From positions 558,001 through 622,000 of the forward strand of contig NZ_JACHGW010000001.1 of NCBI RefSeq assembly GCF_014202505.1: a DNA stretch of 64,000 nucleotides, written 5' to 3'. The notes beneath the pieces were generated by a model that worked only from the letters and a program-made list of their open reading frames with translations, did not search any database and was not told the origin of the DNA. The position numbers were made by a program, and so were the translations under genes. The stretch comes from Armatimonas rosea. GTDB taxonomy: Bacteria > Armatimonadota > Armatimonadia > Armatimonadales > Armatimonadaceae. Below, one piece after another: positions 43,662 to 51,567 of this stretch. Each line of letters begins with the position of its first letter. The first letter of the stretch is position 1.

Positions 43662-44750
43662 CTACGCATAGCCAGCACGTCCTTCCAGATCACAGAGCTT
43701 CTGGTGGGTCTTGGTAGCAAAGAGCGTCCCCAGCGGCGGGCGGCTCTGGTAGCCTCCCCCATTGCATTTCAGGTAAATCTTGCCGTCTGGTGAGACATCC
43801 TCCAAAGGGGGCTCGGTGGCGGAGAGCTTGCCCGTGATAGGGTTCCAGAGGAAGTGCCAGGGACGAATCACTCTCCAGGGCTTACAGAACTCACCGTTAA
43901 GAACAACCATGCCGTCGTGAGTGAACGCAAGCGCTGTGAGGTCGAACGCTGCGGGAAGCTCGGGGGATTCTGCCTGTGGCAGGTCGGAGCCGACCGCGTG
44001 AAGCGCGACTCTCCAGAGACGCTCGGAGTGGTTGTTGCGACGCTTTTGAAGCCGTTGCTTTGCGAGTACCACGTGCTTGCCATCACGAGAGAGCGCGGCG
44101 TAGCGCTCGGTGCTGGGAAAGGTGGAGAGCATGGCACCGGAGTGGGCATCCCAGAGCTGGACAAAGCCCTCACCGCCGGGGACTCCGGCCTTGCCACTGT
44201 TCCAGCCTGTTGCAGCCACCAGCACCATGGAGCCATCTTTGGAGAAGTGCAGATTTGAAGGCCAGCCGGTCTTTCCAGCAGGTAGCTGCCAGAAGTCGAG
44301 CGGCGCTCCGGTCACTGTCTCCCAGACTTGGATCCCTGTCTGAAAGCCCCCTAAAACCCGTGCGCCGTCAGGAGTGAAGAAAACATCGTTGGTCTGGGCT
44401 GCTCCCTCGGAAGTCTGAAATACCTGACGTAGCGCGCCGGTCTGCGCTTCCCAGAGCGTGGCCGCGCCCCAAGTCTCGCTATTGGCACTCTGCACCCCCG
44501 CCGTGAGAAGTGTCTTGCCATCGGGGGAGAGAGCGAGGGAGTAGACGGGGCCCTCCACTTTTGATTCCCAGAGGAGCTTTCCCGTGGCCGTCTCCCACGC
44601 CCACAGCCAGCCGTGATGCTGGTCGAGCTGGAACTCGAAGCCACCCCCATAGAGCACTGTACTGTCTGCTGAGAAGACTCCTACGCAGAGCTGAGTGCCC
44701 AGGAATTTTTCTAAAACGGGGCGGTTCAGGAGCTTTCTCAGGAGTCGCAT
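43662..44750 (-). CDS. WD40-like beta-propeller protein
   Basis: A 362-residue cytoplasmic protein built of repeated beta blades with the pattern LSPDGKTLLTAG, VFFTPDGARVLGG, LHFSKDGSMVLVAA, ALSRDGKHVVLA. Seven or so blades would form a propeller that binds proteins or ligands. No enzymatic residue is seen. The ATG at 44750 has TAAACT 6 bp upstream. Divergent from the LOG gene. Confidence 0.8.
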   Translation of the reverse strand: MRLLRKLLNRPVLEKFLGTQLCVGVFSADSTVLYGGGFEFQLDQHHGWLWAWETATGKLLWESKVEGPVYSLALSPDGKTLLTAGVQSANSETWGAATLWEAQTGALRQVFQTSEGAAQTNDVFFTPDGARVLGGFQTGIQVWETVTGAPLDFWQLPAGKTGWPSNLHFSKDGSMVLVAATGWNSGKAGVPGGEGFVQLWDAHSGAMLSTFPSTERYAALSRDGKHVVLAKQRLQKRRNNHSERLWRVALHAVGSDLPQAESPELPAAFDLTALAFTHDGMVVLNGEFCKPWRVIRPWHFLWNPITGKLSATEPPLEDVSPDGKIYLKCNGGGYQSRPPLGTLFATKTHQKLCDLEGRAGYA

Positions 44751-44756
44751 GGACTT

Positions 44757-44762
44757 AGTTTA
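44757..44762 (-). promoter_or_regulatory. -10 box (TAAACT) for WD40-like gene
   Basis: TAAACT on the minus strand ends 6 bp before the ATG at 44750. It faces away from the box at 44780-44785 of the divergent gene. Confidence 0.5.
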
Positions 44763-44779
44763 CAGTGATTCCTTGAGGG

Positions 44780-44785
44780 TATACT
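44780..44785 (+). promoter_or_regulatory. -10 box (TATACT) for LOG gene
   Basis: TATACT ends 6 bp before the ATG at 44792, without a ribosome site. Confidence 0.55.
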
Positions 44786-44791
44786 CGCCTG

Positions 44792-45373
44792 ATGAGCAAT
44801 GCAAAGGCAATCTGTGTGTACTGTGGGTCGTCGTCGAAGGCCAAGCCGGTGTACTTTGAGGCGGCCCAGGCGCTGGGGACGGCGCTAGCGGCGCGGGGCT
44901 GGAGCCTGGTCTACGGCGGGGCGAGCTGTGGGCTGATGGGGACCGTGGCCGATGCGGCCCTGGCGGCGGGGGGCAAGGTGATCGGGGTGCTCCCGGATTT
45001 TATGGAGGACCGCGAGCTGGCCCACACGGGAATCACCGAGCTGCACATTGTCGGCTCCATGCACGAGCGCAAGGCAAAGATGGCCGAGCTCGCCGATGGC
45101 TTTATCGCGCTTCCGGGCGGCTTTGGGACGCTCGACGAGATGTTCGAGGTGCTCACGTGGGCGCAGATCGCGATCCACACCAAGCCCTGCGCCTTCTACA
45201 ATGTGGCAGGCTTCTACGATCCTCTCTTTGCGTTTCTAGACCACATGTCTGCCGAGGGCCTGCTCCGTCCGCACCACCGCGACCTGCCGCTGGTCCACCC
45301 CGAGCTGGAGCCGCTTCTCGATCTCATCGCTGCCCACGAAGGCCGCCCCGACGACAAGTGGGAGCAGGTATAG
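44792..45373 (+). CDS. LOG family protein (cytokinin riboside 5'-phosphate phosphoribohydrolase-like)
   Basis: A 193-residue Rossmann-fold protein. The start CVYCGSSSKAKPVYFEAA, the YGGASCGLMGTVADAAL loop and the PGGFGTLDEMFEVLTWAQ motif define the LOG/TIGR00730 group, which hydrolyses nucleoside monophosphates to base and ribose phosphate. In bacteria the natural substrate is often AMP-like. It stands alone behind its own promoter. Confidence 0.93.
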   Translation: MSNAKAICVYCGSSSKAKPVYFEAAQALGTALAARGWSLVYGGASCGLMGTVADAALAAGGKVIGVLPDFMEDRELAHTGITELHIVGSMHERKAKMAELADGFIALPGGFGTLDEMFEVLTWAQIAIHTKPCAFYNVAGFYDPLFAFLDHMSAEGLLRPHHRDLPLVHPELEPLLDLIAAHEGRPDDKWEQV

Positions 45374-45405
45374 CTACAGGCTATCGTTTCGATAAAAACA
45401 ATCCG

Positions 45406-45435
45406 TTGGACACGGGGCAAGCCGGGGCCTACAAT
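45406..45435 (+). promoter_or_regulatory. Promoter (TTGGAC-N18-TACAAT) for methyltransferase gene
   Basis: TTGGAC at 45406-45411 and TACAAT at 45430-45435 are 18 bp apart, a good housekeeping promoter. The -10 ends 6 bp before the ATG at 45442, so the mRNA is probably leaderless. Confidence 0.65.
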
Positions 45436-45441
45436 AGCGGC

Positions 45442-46152
45442 ATGCAACCCAAGTCCACGGTCGAGGAGATTCGCGCTCGCTTCGATGCCGATGTCGAGCG
45501 CTTCTCCAACCTAGAGACCGGCCAGACCGCCACGATGGACGCCGCCCTGGCGCTTGAGCTGGTCGCGCAGACCGCCGCCGCTGTTACGCCCGGTGCGCGC
45601 CATGTGCTGGACCTGGGCTGTGGCGCGGGCAACTACACGCTCAAGCAGCTCCAGTTTCTGCCCAACCTCGACTGCACTCTGGTCGATCTCTCCCAGCCCA
45701 TGCTGACCCGCGCCCAAGAGCGCGTCTCGGTGGCAACAAATGGGGCGGTCACGACACTCCAGTCCGATCTACGGGAGCTACGCCTCGCCCCGGAGTCTGT
45801 GGATATTATTCTGGCCGCGGCGGTCCTGCACCACCTGCGCGACGAGAGCGAGTGGGAGGCCGTCTTTGCCGCGCTCTTTGCTGCACTCTGTCCAGGTGGG
45901 GCGCTCTGGATCTTCGACCTGGTCGAGCACTCCGATGCCACGGTCCAAGCCCTCCAGTGGCAGCGCTACGGTGACTATCTCACTAGCTTCAAGAACGAGG
46001 CGTATCGGGAGCAAGTCTTTGCCTATATCGCCAAGGAAGACACCCCGCGTCCGCTACTCTGGCAGTGCGATTTGCTGGCGCGTGTCGGCTTCTCGCGGGT
46101 GGACATCCTCCATAAAAACGGTCCCTTCGCTGCCTTCGGTGCGATAAAATAA
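45442..46152 (+). CDS. Class I SAM-dependent methyltransferase
   Basis: A 236-residue methyltransferase. Motif I is HVLDLGCGAGNYTL, motif II has the acidic end of TLVDLSQPMLTRAQ, and IILAAAVLHHLRD and PGGALWIFDLVEH follow in the usual order. The substrate is unknown. The ATG at 45442 is supported by the promoter; a longer frame upstream overlaps the LOG gene and is rejected. The Uma2 gene follows 5 bp after the stop. Confidence 0.9.
   Translation: MQPKSTVEEIRARFDADVERFSNLETGQTATMDAALALELVAQTAAAVTPGARHVLDLGCGAGNYTLKQLQFLPNLDCTLVDLSQPMLTRAQERVSVATNGAVTTLQSDLRELRLAPESVDIILAAAVLHHLRDESEWEAVFAALFAALCPGGALWIFDLVEHSDATVQALQWQRYGDYLTSFKNEAYREQVFAYIAKEDTPRPLLWQCDLLARVGFSRVDILHKNGPFAAFGAIK
46145..46150 (+). 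promoter_or_regulatory. -10 box (TAAAAT) for Uma2 gene
   Basis: TAAAAT ends 7 bp before the ATG at 46158, over the end of the methyltransferase gene, so chance is possible. Confidence 0.4.
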
Positions 46153-46157
46153 GCGCT

Positions 46158-46784
46158 ATGACAACCACTGCTGAACAGCGCGAAACGACGCAGGTTCCGG
46201 GCATCACACGCCCTATGACCTATGAGGAGTATCTTGTTTCGCCTAAGGAATGCGCCCGCTACGACATCCTGGATGGTTGGAAAGTCTATCGCCTCTATGG
46301 AGAGAAACAAATGCCTGCCCCAACCACACAGCACCAAACCATTGCATTGAATCTCGCGGAGATGTTTCGTGCTTTTGAGCGTCAAACTCGGCAGGCAAAG
46401 ACAATCATTGCACCGCGTGATGTGATGGTGACCCTGCGACCAATCCATACACGTCAGCCCGATGTCATGCTTATTAGCCATGACCGCCTCGCACGAAATG
46501 CTCCTGCGGACGATCCTTCGCCCCTCGCTCCTGCTCCTGAGCTTGTTGTCGAGATTGTCTCGCCGTCAGACCGCCCTTCTGTTTTGGATGCCAAGATCGC
46601 GGACTATCGTGCTGTTGATGTCAAAGAGATCTGGCTGGCACGCTCTGGCAGCGCGACTCTTGAAGTGAAGCGTCTCTCCCTTCAGGAAATAGAAACGGTT
46701 GCTACGTATCAGCGTGGAGAGAGTGTGCAGTCTCTTATTTTCCCTGAGCTTAGCGTGCCCGTTGATGCGATTTTTGAAGAATAA
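46158..46784 (+). CDS. Uma2 family (PD-(D/E)XK-like) putative endonuclease
   Basis: A 208-residue protein of the Uma2/DUF820 family. Family features are the MTYEEYLVSPKECARYDILDG start, RQPDVMLISHDR, PELVVEIVSPSDR and the later DYRAVDVKEIW, which supply the Asp/Glu of a restriction-fold nuclease. These genes are very numerous in cyanobacteria and armatimonads and their role is unclear. Base composition is a little lower in GC than neighbours. Confidence 0.9.
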   Translation: MTTTAEQRETTQVPGITRPMTYEEYLVSPKECARYDILDGWKVYRLYGEKQMPAPTTQHQTIALNLAEMFRAFERQTRQAKTIIAPRDVMVTLRPIHTRQPDVMLISHDRLARNAPADDPSPLAPAPELVVEIVSPSDRPSVLDAKIADYRAVDVKEIWLARSGSATLEVKRLSLQEIETVATYQRGESVQSLIFPELSVPVDAIFEE

Positions 46785-46787
46785 CCC

Positions 46788-46995
46788 ATGACCCCCGACG
46801 AGTGTCGCCTCTTCCTAACCGAATATAACCGCGAGCTTCTGGAGTATCCTGAAGAGCTACACAACTGTCCCGCCGAGGTCGCCACCACAGGCTAGCTGGG
46901 ATTCCTGGAATCCTGCAATGGAGTGGGAAACAAACAGTTTCGCTGAGAAAATCCAAAACGAGAGGCAGACGTTGCTTCGGCTACGCGGCGCTTGA
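46788..46995 (+). pseudogene. Short frame-broken reading frame after Uma2 gene
   Basis: From the ATG at 46788 a 35-residue peptide is encoded (MTPDECRLFLTEYNRELLEY...) that stops at 46895. If one base is added near that stop, the frame would continue through SWDSWNPAMEWETNSFAEK to a TGA at 46995, giving about 69 residues. It could be a decayed small gene, a sequencing error, or a short real gene. No family is recognised. Confidence 0.35.
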
Positions 46996-47016
46996 GAGTA
47001 GAGAAAACAAAACACT

Positions 47017-47613
47017 ATGAAACCTTTTACGAAAATTACCGGAGTTGCGGCCCCCATGGACCGCGTGAATGTGGACACAGATCAGATCATCCCCAAGCAG
47101 TTCTTAAAGCGCATTGAGCGTACGGGCTTTGGGGAGTTTCTGTTCTTCGACTGGCGCTACGAGGCCGATGGCACGACTCCCAACCCCGCCTTTGAGCTCA
47201 ACGACCCGAAGCTGGCCGGCGCGCAGGTCTTGGTGACGGGCAAGAACTTTGGCTGTGGCTCGTCGCGCGAGCACGCACCCTGGGCACTGGAGGACTACGG
47301 CTTCCGTAGCATCATCGCCCCCAGCTATGCCGATATCTTCTACAACAACTGCTTCAAGAACGGCATGCTCCCGATTGTCCTGCCCGAGGAGACGGTCTAC
47401 GACCTCATGGGGCGCTTGCAGAGTGAGCTCGGCGCAGAGGTGACGGTCGATCTGGAGACCTACACCATCACCGGCCCCGGTGGCTTCACCGCGACCTTCA
47501 CGGTCGATGACTTCCGCCGCCACTGCCTGCTCAACGGCCTCGATGATATCGGCCTCACCCTCCAGAACGAGCCGGACATCACCGCATTCGAGGCCAAGCG
47601 AGCCGCCGCATGA
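47017..47613 (+). CDS. leuD: 3-isopropylmalate dehydratase small subunit
   Basis: A 198-residue aconitase-swivel-fold subunit of leucine biosynthesis that pairs with LeuC to isomerise isopropylmalate. [14 protein letters not shown] at the start and the substrate-specificity loop [17 protein letters not shown] are standard. LeuC is not adjacent, so the two subunits are encoded apart. The stop overlaps the SDR gene as ATGA. There is no ribosome site, only an A-rich leader. Confidence 0.95.
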   Translation: MKPFTKITGVAAPMDRVNVDTDQIIPKQFLKRIERTGFGEFLFFDWRYEADGTTPNPAFELNDPKLAGAQVLVTGKNFGCGSSREHAPWALEDYGFRSIIAPSYADIFYNNCFKNGMLPIVLPEETVYDLMGRLQSELGAEVTVDLETYTITGPGGFTATFTVDDFRRHCLLNGLDDIGLTLQNEPDITAFEAKRAAA

Positions 47614-48389
47614 GCAAGACCGTTCTTGATTTATTCCAGCTGACGGGCCGACGTGCCCTGGTGACGGGCGGCGGCAAGGGGCTGGGGCGTGTGATGGCGC
47701 AGGCGCTGGCGGAGGCGGGGGCAGATGTAGCCCTAGTGAGCCGCACGCAGGCCGATGTGGACAGTGCCGCGGCGGAGATTGCTGCCGCAACCGGTCGCCG
47801 GATCGTCCCGTTTGCCGCCGATGTGACCCGCGCATCGGAGGTGGCCGCGATGGCAGGGGCGATCGAGCGGGGGCTGGAAGGGCCGGTGGATATCCTCATC
47901 AACAACGCCGGGGTCAATATCCGTGGCAACCTCGCCGACCTCACCGAGGACGAGTTCGATGCGGTGCTCTCAGTCAACCTCAAGGCACCGTTTCTGGTCT
48001 CCAAGCAGTTCGCGCCGGGAATGGCCGAGCGTGGCTGGGGGCGTGTGATCAACCTCGGCTCGATCCTCTCCGTGATCGGGGTGGCCGGGCGTGTCCCGTA
48101 TGCCTCATCCAAAGCGGCGATTTTAGGCATGACCCGCGTCCTGGCGCTGGAGTACGCCACCAAGGGCGTGACCGTGAATGCGATCTGCCCCGGCCCGTTT
48201 GCCACGGACATGAACAAGCCCCTCCTAGAGAACCCCGAGGCCTACGCTGCGTTTGTGGCCAAGATCCCCATGGGCCGCTGGGGCGAGCTCCACGAGATCA
48301 CGGGGAGCGCGGTCTTCCTCGCCTCCGATGCCGCGAGCTTTATCACCGGAACGACACTCTTTGTCGATGGCGGCTGGACTGCCCAGTAG
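47610..48389 (+). CDS. Short-chain dehydrogenase/reductase
   Basis: A 259-residue SDR with the cofactor loop [24 protein letters not shown], and the catalytic Ser-Tyr-Lys set in [22 protein letters not shown], plus the C-terminal [13 protein letters not shown]. It resembles gluconate 5-dehydrogenase or 3-oxoacyl-ACP reductase types; the substrate is not clear. Translational coupling to leuD is visible but the metabolic link is not. Confidence 0.92.
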   Translation: MSKTVLDLFQLTGRRALVTGGGKGLGRVMAQALAEAGADVALVSRTQADVDSAAAEIAAATGRRIVPFAADVTRASEVAAMAGAIERGLEGPVDILINNAGVNIRGNLADLTEDEFDAVLSVNLKAPFLVSKQFAPGMAERGWGRVINLGSILSVIGVAGRVPYASSKAAILGMTRVLALEYATKGVTVNAICPGPFATDMNKPLLENPEAYAAFVAKIPMGRWGELHEITGSAVFLASDAASFITGTTLFVDGGWTAQ

Positions 48390-48392
48390 GCG

Positions 48393-48911
48393 CTACCAGC
48401 CCTCGATACGCTGGTACCAGTTGTCGTAGAGGCGCGTGTAGCTTCCGGCATCCTTGGGCATCTTGTGGGCATAGACAAAGCTCACGCGGTCGAAAAAGCG
48501 TCCCCCAAGGTCCAGGTGCACCTCGTTCTTCGCTTTTTCGACCACGACACTGTGAAACGTATAGAGGCCGATACGAACGGCTGTCTGGGAGCCTTGTGGG
48601 TTTGCAAGCTGCTCCTTGGCGTAGGCAGTGAGGGCGGGGGCGCTGAGGCGGAAGCGGACCATGGAGGGAATCTCTACGTAGCACATTCCCACCACCGCGA
48701 GACCCACCACTGCCTCCAGCCCAAGCTGTCCGCGCTGCTCACTGGCACTGCGTAGCGCCACGACCAGCCGGACCAGCCACGCCAGTGCGAGCACAAGCCC
48801 AACCCCCGCCACCACGATGCTACTTAAAAAGCTGGTCGGGTCGCTGGCGACGAAACAGGCGGCAAAACACCACGCCAGCAGTGCTCCCCACCAGAGCCAT
48901 GCCTTGTTCAT
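48393..48911 (-). CDS. Membrane protein of unknown function
   Basis: A 172-residue protein with three hydrophobic segments (about 5-22, 30-52, 68-85) followed by a soluble C-terminal domain (SFVYAHKMPKDAGSYTRLYD). No family is recognised. It converges with the SDR gene 4 bp from its stop. The DNA supplies no clear promoter near the ATG. Confidence 0.7.
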   Translation of the reverse strand: MNKAWLWWGALLAWCFAACFVASDPTSFLSSIVVAGVGLVLALAWLVRLVVALRSASEQRGQLGLEAVVGLAVVGMCYVEIPSMVRFRLSAPALTAYAKEQLANPQGSQTAVRIGLYTFHSVVVEKAKNEVHLDLGGRFFDRVSFVYAHKMPKDAGSYTRLYDNWYQRIEGW

Positions 48912-48931
48912 AGGGATATCTACGCGCCTCT

Positions 48932-49513
48932 CTACGAAAGTGTTACCGTCAGCCCATTGAAGCGATTGGCGGCCGCTAAGACCCCCTCGCTCAGCCAGAG
49001 CTCGGCGGCGCCCATGGCGGCGATGAGCACTTCGTCCATGAGCTTGCGGTCCTGTGGGCCAAAGACCGAGAGCACCCAGTTTACCTGCTCGCTCCCCGCG
49101 GCGGGCGGTGCTCCCACGCCGATCCGCAGGCGCGGGAAGTCATCGCCCTCCAGCTTGGCGATCAGGTCCTTAAGCCCGTTCTGCCCGCCTGCGGAGCCGC
49201 TCCCGCGCAGGCGCATCCGCCCCGGCGGCAGGTTGATATCGTCGCAGACCACGAGAATATCTCCCCGCTCCACTCCCTCTTTGCGAGCGATCGCGCTCAC
49301 GGCATCGCCGGAGAGGTTCATGTAGGTCTGGGGCTTGACCAGCATCACGCTCTGTCCCGCGATCGTCCCACGCCCCGTGACCGCCTTGTCGCGGCGGTTG
49401 GTCAGCGCGATCCCATGGGCCTTGGCGAGGGCATCGACCAGCTCGAAGCCGATATTGTGCCGTGTCTTGGCATAGGTTGTTCCGGGGTTTCCCAGCCCCA
49501 CGATCAGTTTCAT
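48932..49513 (-). CDS. pth: Peptidyl-tRNA hydrolase
   Basis: A 193-residue enzyme releasing peptides from stalled peptidyl-tRNA. MKLIVGLGNPGTTYAKTRHN (catalytic His19), QTYMNLSGDAV, VCDDINLPPGRMRLRGSGSAG and HNGLK-like QNGLKDL are typical. The ATG at 49513 is where the family begins; an in-frame extension upstream would cover the DnaA-box cluster and is rejected. GATAGT (49520-49525) lies 6 bp upstream as a possible -10. Confidence 0.95.
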   Translation of the reverse strand: MKLIVGLGNPGTTYAKTRHNIGFELVDALAKAHGIALTNRRDKAVTGRGTIAGQSVMLVKPQTYMNLSGDAVSAIARKEGVERGDILVVCDDINLPPGRMRLRGSGSAGGQNGLKDLIAKLEGDDFPRLRIGVGAPPAAGSEQVNWVLSVFGPQDRKLMDEVLIAAMGAAELWLSEGVLAAANRFNGLTVTLS

Positions 49514-49528
49514 GTTTACACTATCGCC

Positions 49529-49565
49529 TGTGGATAACCTGTGGATAAGTGGCACGTTATCCACA
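49529..49565. promoter_or_regulatory. Cluster of three perfect DnaA boxes
   Basis: TGTGGATAA occurs at 49529-49537 and 49540-49548, and its complement TTATCCACA at 49557-49565, all exact 9-mers. Spacing is 2 and 8 bp, two boxes in one orientation and one opposed. The cluster lies just upstream of pth, between it and the small membrane gene. It could be a DnaA-responsive promoter, a DnaA titration site, or part of a replication origin; dnaA and dnaN are not in the window. Confidence 0.75.
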
Positions 49566-49567
49566 GG

Positions 49568-49678
49568 CTAGTGCTTCACCCCGCTGGCGTCCTTGAGTGC
49601 CGCCCCAGTCACCATGACGATCATGATGAGCATCAGTACCCCGAAGTAGATCAGGCTATTGCGGATTTTTTTATCCAT
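49568..49678 (-). CDS. 36-residue single-span membrane peptide
   Basis: From the ATG at 49678 the peptide MDKKIRNSLIYFGVLMLIMI continues through a single transmembrane helix to a short polar tail ending DASGVKH. A TAGCAT box (49686-49691) is 7 bp upstream, like the leaderless starts elsewhere. It ends 2 bp before the DnaA-box cluster. A longer in-frame start at 49750 is less likely. No family is known to me; such small membrane peptides are often missed. Confidence 0.6.
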   Translation of the reverse strand: MDKKIRNSLIYFGVLMLIMIVMVTGAALKDASGVKH

Positions 49679-49685
49679 GGGCTCT

Positions 49686-49691
49686 ATGCTA
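49686..49691 (-). promoter_or_regulatory. -10 box (TAGCAT) for small membrane peptide
   Basis: On the minus strand TAGCAT ends 7 bp before the ATG at 49678, supporting that start. Confidence 0.4.
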
Positions 49692-49750
49692 CCATCTGAG
49701 TAAACATTTGGGCTCTGCCTGCGTCTGGGTTTGCAAAGGAAACCCAGCAC

Positions 49751-50560
49751 ATGTCACACACACTCTTACCGGTCCAAAAAGATATCGCCTATGGCTCTGA
49801 TCCCGCGCAGAAGCTCGACATCTACCCTGCCTCGCGCGAGCAGAGCGGGGGGGCGCCGGTGGTGATCTGGGTGCACGGCGGGGGCTGGCGCAACGGCGAC
49901 AAGGACAATCGTAGCGGCACGGCGCTCTGCAAGACCTGGAGCCAGGAGGGGATTGTCACCGTGAACCTGAACTACCGACTGACTCCTGCGGTGGTGCATC
50001 CTGCCCATATCCAGGATATCGCGGCGGGTGTGGCCTGGGTGCAGGGCAATATCGCCAAGCACGGGGGGAACCCACGGCGCCTCTTCTTGCTGGGGCACTC
50101 CGCGGGCGCGCACCTCGTGGCCCTAGTGGCGACCAACCCCATCTACCTCAAAGTCCATGGCCTCACCCCCAAAGCGACCCTTGCCGGGGTCATGCCCATC
50201 GACACGGCGAGCTACGACCTCAACGCGACCCGGAGCCCTCTGGTTCGCAAGATGATCCGCGATGCCTTTGGCACCGACCGTGCGGTGCTGGAGGAAGCCT
50301 CGCCGCTCCCACAGGCCCGGAAAAACCGCGAGAGCTGCCCCCCATTTCTGATCGCTACCGCCAAGCAGCGCCTGGAGGCCGTGCAAGAGTCCCAGGCACT
50401 CGACAAGGCGCTCCCAAGCAGCAAGCTAATCCTGCAAGACTACCCCGGCAGCGGCCAGCTTGCCGCCCACGGACAGATTGCCAAGGACCTGATGGACCTC
50501 AAGAACCCCATGACCGTCCAGCTGCTCGCGTTCGTGCAAAAAAGCCGCCCAACCTCCTGA
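49751..50560 (+). CDS. Alpha/beta hydrolase (carboxylesterase-like)
   Basis: A 269-residue esterase/lipase-type hydrolase without signal peptide. The oxyanion motif WVHGGGWRNGDK, the nucleophile elbow LGHSAGAHL and a late AAHGQIAKDL with the catalytic His fit the BD-FAE/kynurenine formamidase-like group. The substrate is a small ester or amide. AAAGGAAA precedes the ATG by about 10 bp. Confidence 0.9.
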   Translation: MSHTLLPVQKDIAYGSDPAQKLDIYPASREQSGGAPVVIWVHGGGWRNGDKDNRSGTALCKTWSQEGIVTVNLNYRLTPAVVHPAHIQDIAAGVAWVQGNIAKHGGNPRRLFLLGHSAGAHLVALVATNPIYLKVHGLTPKATLAGVMPIDTASYDLNATRSPLVRKMIRDAFGTDRAVLEEASPLPQARKNRESCPPFLIATAKQRLEAVQESQALDKALPSSKLILQDYPGSGQLAAHGQIAKDLMDLKNPMTVQLLAFVQKSRPTS

Positions 50561-50586
50561 GTTCCTGCCGACTGCATGGCTTTAGC

Positions 50587-51567
50587 CTACCACTGTTTCT
50601 CGAAGAGCTCGCTGACCGAGTCGTCGCAGTGGATGCGGCGGATGGCGTCGGCGAGGAGCTCGGCGACGGAGAGGACGGTGAACTTGCTAGCGGCGGGGTG
50701 GTCGGCGTAGCGGAAGGGGATGGTGTCGGTGAGGACGACGCGCTCGATGGGGCTGGCGCTGATGCGGTCGATGGCGGGCTCGGAGAGGACGCCGTGGGTG
50801 CAGCAAGCGGTCACCGACGCGGCACCGCGGGCGATGAGGGCCTGGGCACCGCTGACTATCGAGCCCCCCGTGTCGATCATGTCGTCGATAATGATGCAGT
50901 TCTTGCCAAAGACATCCCCGATAATCTCGGTGATCTCGACTTTATTGGGCGCGGGGCGGCGCTTGGAGATGATCGCCAGCGGGGTCTGCAGGGTCTCGGC
51001 TAGGGTGCGGGCGCGCGTCACCCCGCCTTCGTCGGGGGAGACCACGCAGGTGTCGCCGTTGATGAGGCCCACCTCCTTGAAGTGTGCCCCCAGGATCGGG
51101 CCCGCGTAGAGGTGGTCCACCGGCAGGCGAAAGAAGCCCTGGATCTGCTTGGCGTGCAGGTCGATACAGACCACGCGGTTGGCCCCCGACTCGGAGATCA
51201 GATCGGCGACCAGGCGGGCGGTGATGGGCTCGCGGGACTTGATTTTCTTGTCCTGGCGGGCGTAGCCGTAGTAGGGCAGCACCACCGTGATGCGCTGCGC
51301 CGACGCGCGCCGGAAGGCATCGAGAAGGATCAGCAGCTCCATCATGTTGTCGTTGACGGGAGCACAGGTGGGCTGGATCAGAAAGACATCCATCCCACGC
51401 GCCGACTCATCGACTTGGACGCGGATCTCGCCATCGGCAAAGCGCGTCACCAGCATCTTGCCCAGCGGGACGCCGAGCTCCGTGGCGATGGAGTCGGCGA
51501 GGGCGGGGTTGCCGCTGCCCGCAAAGACACGCAGGTTCTTGCCGATCGGAAGGGCCTTTTTAGCCAT
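50587..51567 (-). CDS. prs: Ribose-phosphate pyrophosphokinase (PRPP synthetase)
   Basis: A 326-residue enzyme making PRPP from ribose 5-phosphate and ATP. FADGEIRVQVDESARG, YGYARQDKKIKSREP, the histidine in VCIDLHAKQIQGFF and the PRPP loop IDDMIDTGGSI are present. The ATG at 51567 starts the family N-terminus (AKKALPIGKNLRVFAG) and overlaps the end of glmU by 8 bp, the common glmU-prs pair. Confidence 0.97.
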   Translation of the reverse strand: MAKKALPIGKNLRVFAGSGNPALADSIATELGVPLGKMLVTRFADGEIRVQVDESARGMDVFLIQPTCAPVNDNMMELLILLDAFRRASAQRITVVLPYYGYARQDKKIKSREPITARLVADLISESGANRVVCIDLHAKQIQGFFRLPVDHLYAGPILGAHFKEVGLINGDTCVVSPDEGGVTRARTLAETLQTPLAIISKRRPAPNKVEITEIIGDVFGKNCIIIDDMIDTGGSIVSGAQALIARGAASVTACCTHGVLSEPAIDRISASPIERVVLTDTIPFRYADHPAASKFTVLSVAELLADAIRRIHCDDSVSELFEKQW

